DNA of 64,000 nt from positions 53,669 to 117,668 of the forward strand of contig CAZWAY010000005.1 of assembly GCA_964631945.1 (NCBI GenBank), in the 5' to 3' direction. The notes under the pieces were generated by a model. It was not told the origin of the DNA and searched no databases. It saw nothing but the letters and a program-made list of their open reading frames with translations. The DNA is from JABFRZ01 sp964631945. GTDB lineage: Bacteria > Planctomycetota > UBA1135 > GCA-002686595. Shown here piece after piece: positions 8,464 through 16,599 of this stretch (position 1 is its first letter; every line of letters begins with the position of its first letter). The position numbers were made by a program, and so were the translations under genes.

Positions 8464-9318
8464 ATGAGTTCCGATGCTCCGTTCGGCCAAGAGATTCCCG
8501 AGGCGGTGCGGGCCGAGGTCGTGCGCCGTCTGCAGGACATCGAACGCGAGCACGGCGTACGCGTGCTCTTCGCGTGCGAGTCCGGTAGTCGCGCCTGGGG
8601 GTTTCCATCACGGGACAGCGACTTCGACGTCCGATTCCTCTACCTGCGACCGACAGCTGACTACTTGAGTCCATTTCACGCCCGACAGCGAGACGTCATC
8701 GAGCCGCCGATAGTGGACGAGTTCGACCTCAGCGGCTGGGACCTGCGCAAGGCTCTCGTCTTGTTCGAGCGCTCCAATCCGCCGTTGCTCGAGTGGCTCG
8801 ATTCGCCGATCGTCTACCGCGAATCGACGGCGCTGGCCCGTGGGCTGAGACGGCTGCGGAGCACGTTCTACTCGCCGAAGGCAAGCGCGCATCACTACCT
8901 GAGCATGGCGCGCGGCAACTTGCGCGAGTACCTCACGGGCGAGGAGGTGTGGACCAAGAAGTACTTCTACGTCCTACGACCGCTGCTGGGCGTCTTGTGG
9001 GTCGAACGCGGCCTAGGGCCGGTCCCGATGCGCTTCGATCTGCTCGTCGCAGAGCTGATCACAGACACGGCCCTGCGTCGCGCCATCGACGATCTCGTGG
9101 TGCAGAAGCGTGCCGGCGAGGAACTACGGCGTGGCCCGCGAATCGAGCTGATCAGTTCCTTCCTCGATCGAGAGCTCGCGCGGCTCGAGACGACTCTAGC
9201 GCCGTCGGCGACCGAGCCGCGCGACTCCGCTCAGCTCGAGGACCTCTTCCTGGACACGCTCGTCGAAGTGTGGGGGGCGGGTCTCGCGCGTTCCCCGGAG
9301 TGTTCGACGGGTACTTAG
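8464..9318 (+). CDS. RlaP-like predicted nucleotidyltransferase
   Basis: 284 residues of the polymerase-beta superfamily nucleotidyltransferase family COG3541 / PF10127 (RlaP, 'RNA ligase-associated'). The signature GSRAWGFPSRDSDFDVRF (residues 41-58) contains the GS motif and the DxD metal pair D53/D55. Downstream come the family's helical segments (FYSPKASAHHYLSMARGNLR; EEVWTKKYFYVLRPLL). No RNA ligase gene is adjacent here. Codon use is somewhat less GC-biased than in the neighbours. The substrate (RNA, protein or small molecule) is unknown. A TAGTCT hexamer lies 15 bases before the ATG. Confidence 0.82.
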   Translation: MSSDAPFGQEIPEAVRAEVVRRLQDIEREHGVRVLFACESGSRAWGFPSRDSDFDVRFLYLRPTADYLSPFHARQRDVIEPPIVDEFDLSGWDLRKALVLFERSNPPLLEWLDSPIVYRESTALARGLRRLRSTFYSPKASAHHYLSMARGNLREYLTGEEVWTKKYFYVLRPLLGVLWVERGLGPVPMRFDLLVAELITDTALRRAIDDLVVQKRAGEELRRGPRIELISSFLDRELARLETTLAPSATEPRDSAQLEDLFLDTLVEVWGAGLARSPECSTGT

Positions 9319-11265
9319 TCAGCCCTCCTTGCGCAGCGCCGCGAGGATGCGCTCGAGCCAGCGCGCGGAGCGGTCGAGGCCACCGGGGCGCGAGCGCAGC
9401 AGCCACAGCTCGCGGTGACGCTGGATCAGGGGCTCGAGGAACTCGGCCAGCGTCTCGCGTCGGCGTGCCGGTAGTTCTTCGAGCCCACGACCCTCGCCGG
9501 CCTCGAGGCGCCATTCGCCGAGGAAGCAAGTGAAGCGGAGGAGCTCGGCGGCCCACGACAGTTCTTGTCGGGCCAGGACGCCCTCGGTCGTCCTGGGAGC
9601 ATCGCCGCGGATGGAATCTCCGCCGAGGGAGGTCATGCGGGCCACGCGCCGAAGCCTCTCCGTATGGAGTCCGCGCAACTCGGGCGGCGGGAACGGCTGG
9701 TCGAACCTCGTGAGCAGCAGCGACAGCGCCGAGGCGTTGCGCACGGGCCGAGCGCATTCCGTTGCGAGCCCCCCGAGTCCGCTCATTGCGCCACCGAGGG
9801 GGCTCTGCGGGTCGCCGAACAGGTGCAGGTTCAGCAGTCTGGGAAGGGGCCACACGCCGCTCCCGCGCGCGTCGGCCGTCGGATTCCAGGCGAGATCGGC
9901 CGCCCGCAGGTAGCCGCTCCAGCTCACGCTCGGCGGCTGCAGGTGCCCGCGGTCGCCCCAGTCGGTGATCAGCAGTCCGCGCGCGCCGCGCTCGGCGCCC
10001 CAGCGCGCCGCCGAGGCGACGTTCGCGAGCATGTTGTCGATGCGCCCGCCGATCGACTGCCACGAGCCCGTGCCGGGGCAGACGTAGAACGGCAGGCCAG
10101 CGTCGGCGAGCGTCTTCGTCTGTTCCTCGAACGGGTGGTCGGCCTCGTAGCCCCACAGGCACGCGACCGCGTCCTTCGGCACCTCGGGCACGAGCTCCGC
10201 ATGATTCAGCAGGATGTCGGCCCAGAACTGCATGCGCCTGCCGCGCGCGCTGACGAGGCCGTGGACCGACCTCAGGAAGCCGAGGTAGACGCGCCCGACG
10301 CCCTGCGCGCGGATCGCGGCGGCGGAACGGCCCGGCCGGCCCTCGTCGCCCAGGTCGATCGTCTCGTCGAGCCCCACGTTGAAGTCGCCGCTCGTGAAAC
10401 ACGGCAGCAACTCGTCGTAGAGCCCGCCGAGGAACGCGAGGCTCCCCGGATCCGTGGGGCACAGGCTGAAGGGCTCCGCGTGCGTCTCACCCGCGCCGAG
10501 GAACGGGTGCACGAGGCCCTCGGGCACCTCGGCCAGGTGGCGGTACTCGGAATGCTTCAGCCAGTGGTGCAGGTGCCCGAAGCTCTGCTGGTTGGGGACG
10601 AGCTCGACCCCGTGCGCGGCGCAGTGGCGGTCGAGGGCGCGGATCTCGTCGTGCGTGAAGGGATCGACGCCGCGCCAGATGCGCTCGTGCGCCCGGTAGG
10701 CGAAGGCGTGCTCGCAGTAGAGCTGCAGCTCGTTCAGCTTCCACTCGGCGAGCCGCTCGACGAGCGCGAAGAGAGCGTCCATGCGCGGCACGCGGTCGCG
10801 GCTGACGTCGAGCATCACGCCGCGGCGTTCGAACGCGGGTGAGTCCTCGATCGCCAGCGCCGGCAAGGCGAGCTCGTGCCGCTGTCTGGGTGCGCCGCCT
10901 TCTGCTCCCTCGACCTGCGCCGTGCGCACGAGCTGCAGCAGCGTGCGCAGGCCGTGGTTCAGCCCGACCCCGCGGCTCGCCACGAGGCGCACGAGCCCCG
11001 GCTCGATCGTGAGTCCGTAGCCCTCGCGCGCATGTCCCGAGCGTCCGTCGAGCACGAGCTCGATCGCCTGCGGGCCCACGCCGAGAGCCACGCCGCGGCG
11101 CTCGAGCTCGAGGCGCAGACCATCCAGCGCCGGCGAGGCGAAGCCCGGAGGCGGCCGCAGGGCGAGCGGCGGCGAGAGCCGGAAGACGCCCGGACGCCGC
11201 TCGATCCGGCGCGGCGCGGGCAGCAGGAGATCCAGGCACGGGTCGAACGCGCTCATCGCGGGCAT
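9319..11265 (-). CDS. glycoside hydrolase family 20-like (beta-N-acetylhexosaminidase) protein
   Basis: 648 residues. An N-terminal GH20b-like domain (about 10-135) precedes the TIM barrel that starts ERRGVMLDVSRDRVPRMDALF and continues ALVERLAEWKLNELQLYCEH. The catalytic Asp-Glu pair of GH20 sits in DFNVGLDETIDLG (D300-E301), where the Asp positions the substrate N-acetyl group and the Glu is the acid. No signal peptide is seen, so it may be cytosolic. The C-terminal 150 residues are helical and not typical of GH20. Start at ATG 11265; a second ATG at 11256 is equally possible. It diverges from the HD-domain gene, sharing a 50-base promoter region. Confidence 0.8.
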   Translation of the reverse strand: MPAMSAFDPCLDLLLPAPRRIERRPGVFRLSPPLALRPPPGFASPALDGLRLELERRGVALGVGPQAIELVLDGRSGHAREGYGLTIEPGLVRLVASRGVGLNHGLRTLLQLVRTAQVEGAEGGAPRQRHELALPALAIEDSPAFERRGVMLDVSRDRVPRMDALFALVERLAEWKLNELQLYCEHAFAYRAHERIWRGVDPFTHDEIRALDRHCAAHGVELVPNQQSFGHLHHWLKHSEYRHLAEVPEGLVHPFLGAGETHAEPFSLCPTDPGSLAFLGGLYDELLPCFTSGDFNVGLDETIDLGDEGRPGRSAAAIRAQGVGRVYLGFLRSVHGLVSARGRRMQFWADILLNHAELVPEVPKDAVACLWGYEADHPFEEQTKTLADAGLPFYVCPGTGSWQSIGGRIDNMLANVASAARWGAERGARGLLITDWGDRGHLQPPSVSWSGYLRAADLAWNPTADARGSGVWPLPRLLNLHLFGDPQSPLGGAMSGLGGLATECARPVRNASALSLLLTRFDQPFPPPELRGLHTERLRRVARMTSLGGDSIRGDAPRTTEGVLARQELSWAAELLRFTCFLGEWRLEAGEGRGLEELPARRRETLAEFLEPLIQRHRELWLLRSRPGGLDRSARWLERILAALRKEG

Positions 11266-11296
11266 TGTGGCGTCGGCGCCTGGCCGCGTCGCTGGC

Positions 11297-11302
11297 TAGA
11301 CT
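11297..11302 (+). promoter_or_regulatory. -10-like TAGACT before HD-domain gene
   Basis: TGGC-TAGACT ends 13 bases before the ATG at 11316, which would leave a leader of only a few bases. Confidence 0.4.
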
Positions 11303-11315
11303 GCCGCGTCTCCCG

Positions 11316-12746
11316 ATGTCCACCGCCAAGCGTTTCTCCGTCCTGCGCGACCCCGTCCACGGCGACGTCTACCTCACGCACGAGGAGCTGGCCGTGCTCG
11401 ATACGCCCGAGATGCAGCGCCTGCGCGGGGTCAAGCAGCTCGGCACGGCGTACCTGGTCTACCCCGGCGCGCTGCACACGCGCTTCGACCACTCGATCGG
11501 GGTCCTGCACGTCACCCAGCGCATGGTCGAGGCCATCAACCGCAACTTCGAGCTCGCGCCGCGCGACACGCTCGGGATCAGCGAGCGCGAGGCGCGCATC
11601 CTGCGCATCGCCGCGCTGGTGCACGACATCACGCACATCCCCTTCGGGCACCACATCGAGGACCAGGCCGGGCTGTTCGCGCGCCATGACTCCGGGCACC
11701 GCTTCCGGCGCGTGCTCGGACCCGAGCGCGAGCTCGGACGCCTGCTGGAGCGCCTGGGCGTGCGGCGCGAGGTGCTGGGCACGCTGCTGGTCGCGAAGCA
11801 GCGCGAACCGCAGGACGGCGGGCAGCTCCCGGGCGAGGCCGACGAGCGCGAGGGCATGCCCGTGCCGCCCTACTGGAGCCAGGTGCTGTCCGACACGATC
11901 TGCTCCGACATCCTCGACTACCTGCAGCGCGACGCCTACTTCACCGGGTTGCAGCTGGGGGTCGACCCGCGCGTGGCCTCGTACTTCAAGATCGACCGCG
12001 CCAGCGGCAACCTCTACCTCGACCTCGCCAAGCGCGAACTCCTGCGCGAGGACATCCTGAGCGAGGCCATCCGCCTGCTCGAGGCGCGCTACTACTTTTC
12101 CGAGCGCGTCTACTATCACCACGCCAAGGTGGCCTCGGGCGCGCTCGTGGCGCGCGCGGTCGAGCTGGCCGTGGCGCACGAACTCCTGCGCGAGGAGGAC
12201 CTGTACGACCGCACCGACGCCACGCTGCTCGAGCTCCTGGAGCAGCGCGCGGGCCGCGCCGAGCCGGAGCTCGCGCGCAACCTGCGCAGCCTGTGCGAGC
12301 GCTTCCGGAACCGCCGCCTACCGAAGCGCGCCTGCGTTTTTCCGCGCTACGAGAACAGGGCGGTGCAGGAGGATCTGGTGGCGCGCATCTTCGCGCCCGA
12401 GGCGCGCGCGCAACGCTCGGCCATCGAACGACGCATTGCCGACCTCGTGCACTTCGGGACAGGGAAACGCGTCGAGGTGATGCTGCACTGCCCCGCGGCG
12501 AAGATGCAGCTCAAGGAGGCCCGCACGCACGTGCGCTGGCCGGGTGAGAATCGCGTTCGGCCGCTGTCCGACTTCGCCGATCGCGTCCCGCGCCTGGGCG
12601 ACCTCGAGCGCGCCTACCGCGATCTCTGGAAGTTCTACGTCTTCGCCGACAGCTCCGACCCGAGCCTGCTGCGCAAGGTCCAGGAGGTGGCTTTGGGTGA
12701 GTTTCCGGGCGCCAAGAACGTGTATCGCATCGAAGGCGCAATGTAG
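11316..12746 (+). CDS. HD-domain phosphohydrolase (dNTPase/SAMHD1-like)
   Basis: 476 residues, COG1078 family. The opening FSVLRDPVHGDVYLTHEELA is characteristic of SAMHD1-type deoxynucleotide triphosphohydrolases. The metal site is H59 (HTRFDHSIGV), the H103-D104 doublet (ALVHDITHIPFGHH) and a later Asp in DTICSDILDYLQRDAYFTG. The family removes triphosphate from dNTPs or acts on related nucleotides; exact specificity is not predictable. The ATG at 11316 is preceded at 13 bases by TAGACT; the upstream sequence in frame is not protein-like. Confidence 0.87.
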   Translation: MSTAKRFSVLRDPVHGDVYLTHEELAVLDTPEMQRLRGVKQLGTAYLVYPGALHTRFDHSIGVLHVTQRMVEAINRNFELAPRDTLGISEREARILRIAALVHDITHIPFGHHIEDQAGLFARHDSGHRFRRVLGPERELGRLLERLGVRREVLGTLLVAKQREPQDGGQLPGEADEREGMPVPPYWSQVLSDTICSDILDYLQRDAYFTGLQLGVDPRVASYFKIDRASGNLYLDLAKRELLREDILSEAIRLLEARYYFSERVYYHHAKVASGALVARAVELAVAHELLREEDLYDRTDATLLELLEQRAGRAEPELARNLRSLCERFRNRRLPKRACVFPRYENRAVQEDLVARIFAPEARAQRSAIERRIADLVHFGTGKRVEVMLHCPAAKMQLKEARTHVRWPGENRVRPLSDFADRVPRLGDLERAYRDLWKFYVFADSSDPSLLRKVQEVALGEFPGAKNVYRIEGAM

Positions 12747-12936
12747 CCCCAAGGCCCCGCGCAGGCCGTCCGCGCCTCGATTCGGAAACTTCGGACGAAA
12801 CCGCTGTCCGGAGTCGGAGTACTCGGCAATGGAACCTGTGAGCGACTTGCTCCGTCCGATGAGCACAGCAGTTCGGTGTGACCAGTGAATGACCGTTGAA
12901 CGATCGAGTCGACGATTCGCTACGACGTGACGACCT

Positions 12937-12965
12937 GATCCCGAGGAGGGGATTCGAACCCGTGG
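12937..12965 (-). other. tRNA 3'-end-like fragment
   Basis: On the minus strand this reads as a T-arm (GGGTTCGAATCCC), a 7-base acceptor strand CCTCGGG, A and TCA. No matching 5' acceptor (CCCGAGG), D-arm or anticodon arm is found within 100 bases, and the T-stem has one C-C mismatch. It resembles a decayed tRNA 3' end, such as is left at integration sites. The surrounding 200 bases are less GC-rich than the genes on either side. Confidence 0.35.
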
Positions 12966-13162
12966 AATCAACTACGCAACTCCTGACCAAGAGCGCGCTG
13001 TGCCCTGAGTGTGGAGCCGAGGTGCGACTCGTTGGTCGACTCCTGATCGGCGAGGTCTTCGGCTGCAGCCAGTGCAAGGCGCAGATCGAGGTCGCGAGCT
13101 GCGACCCGCTGGAGCTCGAGCCGTTCGCCAAGGTCGAAGAGGAAGAGGAAGACTTCGTCTAG
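12962..13162 (+). CDS. LysW-like small zinc-ribbon protein
   Basis: 66 residues. A zinc ribbon of two CxxC pairs (C14-PE-C17 and C35-SQ-C38) is followed by an acidic tail (EEEEEDF), the plan of the amino-group carrier protein LysW used in lysine/arginine biosynthesis. The phrase IEVASCDPLELEP also matches LysW (..EVVSLDPLRLE..). It ends in Val instead of the C-terminal Glu on which LysW carries its substrate, and no lysX/argX gene is nearby, so carrier function is doubtful. GTG 12962 is the likely start; an in-frame TTG at 12896 would run through the tRNA-like fragment. Confidence 0.65.
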   Translation: MESTTQLLTKSALCPECGAEVRLVGRLLIGEVFGCSQCKAQIEVASCDPLELEPFAKVEEEEEDFV

Positions 13163-13268
13163 CGCCGGCGCGGCGGGAGCGCCCGAGACCTTTGGAGGGG
13201 GTCGTCGCAGTGGGGCTGTCCCGCTGCTGGACTTGCCGGTGCGGAAACGCATGAGCGTTTCGACGCGC

Positions 13269-13274
13269 TAGACT
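13269..13274 (+). promoter_or_regulatory. -10-like TAGACT before HupE/UreJ gene
   Basis: GCGC-TAGACT ends 10 bases before the GTG at 13285, consistent with a leaderless transcript. Confidence 0.4.
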
Positions 13275-13284
13275 TCGCGCGCTC

Positions 13285-14406
13285 GTGCTCCCGCTCCTCG
13301 CCCTGATCCTGGCCGCCGCCGGGGCCCACCCGAGTTCGCTCAGCCGCACGCAGATCCGTGTGGCCGGTCCGCGCGCGACCGTCGAGCTGCGCTTCCAGGC
13401 CCTGTCGCTGCTCGAGGCGCGCCCCGAGTTCGAGCGCGTGCGCGACGGCTTCCTCGATGCCGAGGAGCTCGCGGCCGCGCGTGCCGAGATCGAGACCTAC
13501 CTGCTGGCCGAGCTGCGCCTCCTGCGCGTGGTCGCCGGGCGCGAGGAGCCGCTGCGCGGGCAGGTCTTCGCGCTCACGTCCGAGGATCCGGCCCGCCTCG
13601 GGCCCCTGGACCTGCAGAACGTCGAGGTCCAGTTCCTGTTCGAGGCCCAGGAGGACCTGGAGGTCCTGGTGGTGGAGTCGCAGCTCTTCCACGAGACCAA
13701 TCCCTGGCACCAGGACTTCACCACCGTGGAGTGGAACGGGGACGCGCCCGTGCACCACACCTTCGAGGGCGCCGAGACGCGCTGGCGCTTCGAGCCCGCC
13801 CACGTGCGGCGGCCCGGCGTGTTCACGGTGTTCCTGCGGCTCGGGATCGAGCACATCCTCGGCGGCTACGACCACCAGGCCTTCCTCCTGGCCCTGCTGG
13901 TGGCCTCGCGTCGCGTGCGCTCGCTGGTGGGCGTGGTCACGGCCTTCACGGTGGCGCATTCGATCACCCTGGGGGTCGCGGCGCTCGGGCTGGTGCACCT
14001 GCCGTCGCGCTTCGTCGAGCTGGCCATCGCGCTCTCGATCGCCTACGTGGCTTGCGACAACCTGCTGCGGCGCGCGGCACGCGATCCGTGGCTGGAGGCC
14101 TTCGCCTTCGGGCTCCTGCACGGCCTCGGCTTCGCGGGCTTCCTGGGTGCGGCCCTGAGCGGCGAGCCGCTGATCGTGACGGCCCTGTTCGGCTTCAATC
14201 TGGGGGTGGAGCTGGGCCAGCTCGCGCTGGTCTCGGCCTGCCTGCTCGGATTTGCCGTGCTCTTCCGGCGCTGGCGTCGCGCGCGGGACGGCGCGTCGCA
14301 CCCGGGCCTGGTCCCGCCCGCCGTGCGCGACGGCGTCTCGGTCGTGGTGGCGCTGGCGGGCTTCTACTGGTTCTGCGAGCGCGCCGGCTGGCTGCCCTGG
14401 GGCTGA
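13285..14406 (+). CDS. HupE/UreJ-family membrane protein
   Basis: 373 residues, GTG start. A signal peptide (LPLLALILAAAGAHP) and an extracytoplasmic beta-rich domain (about 16-185) are followed by about six membrane helices with the HupE/UreJ_2 signatures GIEHILGGYDHQAFLLALL, VTAFTVAHSITLGVAALG, AFGLLHGLGFAGFLGAAL and FNLGVELGQLALV. Conserved His/Asp/Glu residues in these helices are proposed metal ligands; related proteins move nickel or cobalt. No hydrogenase or urease genes are nearby, so the metal is unknown. Its last 43 bases overlap the 3' end of the convergent kinase gene. Confidence 0.82.
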   Translation: MLPLLALILAAAGAHPSSLSRTQIRVAGPRATVELRFQALSLLEARPEFERVRDGFLDAEELAAARAEIETYLLAELRLLRVVAGREEPLRGQVFALTSEDPARLGPLDLQNVEVQFLFEAQEDLEVLVVESQLFHETNPWHQDFTTVEWNGDAPVHHTFEGAETRWRFEPAHVRRPGVFTVFLRLGIEHILGGYDHQAFLLALLVASRRVRSLVGVVTAFTVAHSITLGVAALGLVHLPSRFVELAIALSIAYVACDNLLRRAARDPWLEAFAFGLLHGLGFAGFLGAALSGEPLIVTALFGFNLGVELGQLALVSACLLGFAVLFRRWRRARDGASHPGLVPPAVRDGVSVVVALAGFYWFCERAGWLPWG

Positions 14407-15923
14407 GAGGCTCCGCTCGCCGCCGCCAGCAGGCGTTCGATGCGCTCGACGTCCTCGCGTCCGAAGCCGCGCGTGGTGCGCGTGAGCTCGCGCGCACGCG
14501 TGAGGTGCGCGACGGCGTCCGCCGGCCGTCCGGCCTCGAGGTACAGCGCGCCGAGCGCGATGCACAGGCGACCCTCGGTCTCGGGCCAGAGCTTCGTCTC
14601 GCGCGCGAGCTCGGCGCTGGCCTGGTCGAGGGCGCGCTCGAGGCCCGCCGGCGAGGCCGCGCCGGCCGAGCGCACCAGGTCCTCGAGCAGGCTCGCCGCC
14701 AGCGCGGCCTGGGCGTGGGCGCGCCAGCCCAGGCTCGCCTCGGTGCGGCTCTGCAGCAGGCCGCGGTAGAGCCCGGCCACCCCCACCCCGAGCGAGAGCA
14801 GCGCCAGCAGCACGGCCGCGCTCGCCAGGCGGTTGCGGCGCACGAACAGCCAGGCGCGGCGCAGGGGCGCGGCGGGGCGGGCGGCGAGCGCCCGTCCCGC
14901 CAGGAAGCGCTCGAGATCGCGCGCCAGCTGCTCGACCGAGCCGTAGCGCGCGGCCGGATCGGGCGCCAGCGCCTTGGCCACCAGCGCGTCGAAGTCACCC
15001 CGCAGGCGTCGCGCCAGCGCGGCGGGTTCCGCCGGCGGTGCCGAGCGCGCGCGCGCGGCCGAGTCCGAGAGCACCGCGACGCTGGCCGGCACGAGCTCCG
15101 CGCCCGGTTGACCCGCGAACGGCCTGCGGCCGGTGGCGAGCTCGTACAGCACGGCCCCCAGGCTCCACACGTCGCTCGGCGTTCCGAGCGCCCCGCCCGC
15201 GAGCTGCTCGGGGCTGGCGTAGCCGGGTGTGAGCGCGCGCTCGGCGCCGACCTCGTCCGAGAGCAGGCGTGCGATCCCGAAGTCCAGCAGCTGCGGTATG
15301 CCCTCGCGCGTCACCAGCACGTTGTCCGGCTTGAGGTCGCAGTGTGCGATCAGGCGTTCGTGGGCGTGCTGCACGGCCGCGCACACCGCCAGGAACAAGC
15401 GCAGGCGCGCCTCGAGCCCGAGCCCGTCGGCGAAGCGATCGAGCGCGAGTCCCTCGACCAGCCGCGTCGCCAGGTAGGGCCGTCCGTCGTCCAGCAGGCC
15501 CGCGTCCACCAGCGGCACGATGAACGGGTGGTTCAGCGCGGCCAGCGTGCGGCGCTCGGCCTGGAAGCGGCGCAGAACCCCGGCGGCGTCGTCCCGCCGG
15601 CGCAGCACCTTGACGGCCACGCGCCAGCCCTCGGCGCCGTCCGCGCGGCGTGCCCGGTAGACGTCGCTCGCCCCGCCGCTCGAGAGGCGTTGCTCGAGGA
15701 TCCATGGTCCCGCACCGTGGCCCACGAGCTCGCTCTCGGCCGCGGGCCGCTCGAGGAACTCGGGCGCGGCCTCGGCTGCCGCCAGCAGCTCGGCGACCTG
15801 GCGCGCGAGCGCGGGATCCTCGGCCGCGAGCTCTGCGAGGCGCGCGCGGCGCTCGGGCGCGGCGAGCTCGATCAGCTCGTCGAAGGCGCGCCGCACGGAG
15901 CTGGTGATGCCGGTGGTCGTCAT
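14364..15923 (-). CDS. membrane-anchored Ser/Thr protein kinase
   Basis: 519 residues. About 75 N-terminal residues precede the Hanks-type kinase domain (about 75-345), with a variant glycine loop LSSGGASDVYRA, the ATP lysine K105 (VAVKVL), alpha-C glutamate E123, catalytic loop HCDLKPDN (H194-N201; the usual Arg of HRD is Cys), metal Asp in LLDFGIARL (D214) and TPGYASPEQL. One membrane helix (about 366-386) is followed by a TPR-like tail (about 395-500). It starts 10 bases after the ECF sigma factor stop, the planctomycete/myxobacterial arrangement in which kinase and sigma factor are linked. The HCD loop marks a non-RD kinase not needing activation-loop phosphorylation (family knowledge). 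Confidence 0.88.
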   Translation of the reverse strand: MTTTGITSSVRRAFDELIELAAPERRARLAELAAEDPALARQVAELLAAAEAAPEFLERPAAESELVGHGAGPWILEQRLSSGGASDVYRARRADGAEGWRVAVKVLRRRDDAAGVLRRFQAERRTLAALNHPFIVPLVDAGLLDDGRPYLATRLVEGLALDRFADGLGLEARLRLFLAVCAAVQHAHERLIAHCDLKPDNVLVTREGIPQLLDFGIARLLSDEVGAERALTPGYASPEQLAGGALGTPSDVWSLGAVLYELATGRRPFAGQPGAELVPASVAVLSDSAARARSAPPAEPAALARRLRGDFDALVAKALAPDPAARYGSVEQLARDLERFLAGRALAARPAAPLRRAWLFVRRNRLASAAVLLALLSLGVGVAGLYRGLLQSRTEASLGWRAHAQAALAASLLEDLVRSAGAASPAGLERALDQASAELARETKLWPETEGRLCIALGALYLEAGRPADAVAHLTRARELTRTTRGFGREDVERIERLLAAASGASQPQGSQPARSQNQ

Positions 15924-15933
15924 GGCCCGCCGT

Positions 15934-16455
15934 CTAACCGTCGGCTCCGATGCGGCGGTGCAGCCAGCCCTTGGCGAGTTGCCAGCGGCGCTTGACGGTG
16001 CGCGGCGAGAGCCCGAGCGCCGCGCCCACGGCCTCGTTCTCGAGCCCGGCGAAGAAGCGCAGCTCGACCAGGCGCGCGAGCTCGGGATCGAAGCTCGCGA
16101 GCTCCGCCAGGGCGCCGTCCAGGGCCACCACGTAGGCGTCGCGCTCGACCGCGGCCGTGCCCTCGTCCAGCGCGAGCGGTTGGCGCCCCTCACCGCGCTT
16201 CAGCGCCGCGCGCCGGCGCGCGTGATCGACCAGTGCCTCGCGCATGACGTGGGCCGCGAGCGCGACGCGCGAGGCCTCGGCCGGCGGCGGCCAGGCGCGG
16301 AGCTTCAGCCAGGCCTCGTGCACGAGCTCGGTCGGGGCCAGGGTGTGCCCGCGCCGCTCGAGCGCCAGGTAGCCGGCCGCGAGCTCGCGCAGCGTGGCGT
16401 AGGTCGCGGTGGTCCAGCGCGCGGGAGCCGCCGGTGACGGTGCGGATTCCTCCAT
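15934..16455 (-). CDS. ECF-family sigma factor (SAF/TIGR02999-like)
   Basis: 173 residues. Region 2 reads LAPTELVHEAWLKLRAW ... VMREALVDHARRRAALKRGEG, the wording typical of the sigma factors found with Ser/Thr kinases in Planctomycetota. Region 4 is LVELRFFAGLENEAVGAALGLSPRTVKRRW. The ATG at 16455 (MEESAPS) is chosen because a TATGAT hexamer ends 12 bases upstream; a GTG at 16488 would add 11 residues across that element. The kinase follows after 10 bases, so the two are probably co-transcribed and functionally linked, with no separate anti-sigma factor visible. Confidence 0.85.
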   Translation of the reverse strand: MEESAPSPAAPARWTTATYATLRELAAGYLALERRGHTLAPTELVHEAWLKLRAWPPPAEASRVALAAHVMREALVDHARRRAALKRGEGRQPLALDEGTAAVERDAYVVALDGALAELASFDPELARLVELRFFAGLENEAVGAALGLSPRTVKRRWQLAKGWLHRRIGADG

Positions 16456-16467
16456 CGAGTCGGCCCG

Positions 16468-16473
16468 ATCATA
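16468..16473 (-). promoter_or_regulatory. -10-like TATGAT before sigma-kinase operon
   Basis: GCCCG-TATGAT on the minus strand ends 12 bases before the ATG at 16455. No good -35 is visible 17 bases further up. Confidence 0.4.
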
Positions 16474-16599
16474 CGGGCATCCGCGCACGAGCGGCCGGAA
16501 GCGCGCCGCGCGCGTCGGTAACGAAGGGGTATCCGCCGTCCGGTGTAGGCGCTCGCCCTCGAGCTCGAGCCGCGCGGCACCCGTTCGAGGGCCGGGCTC

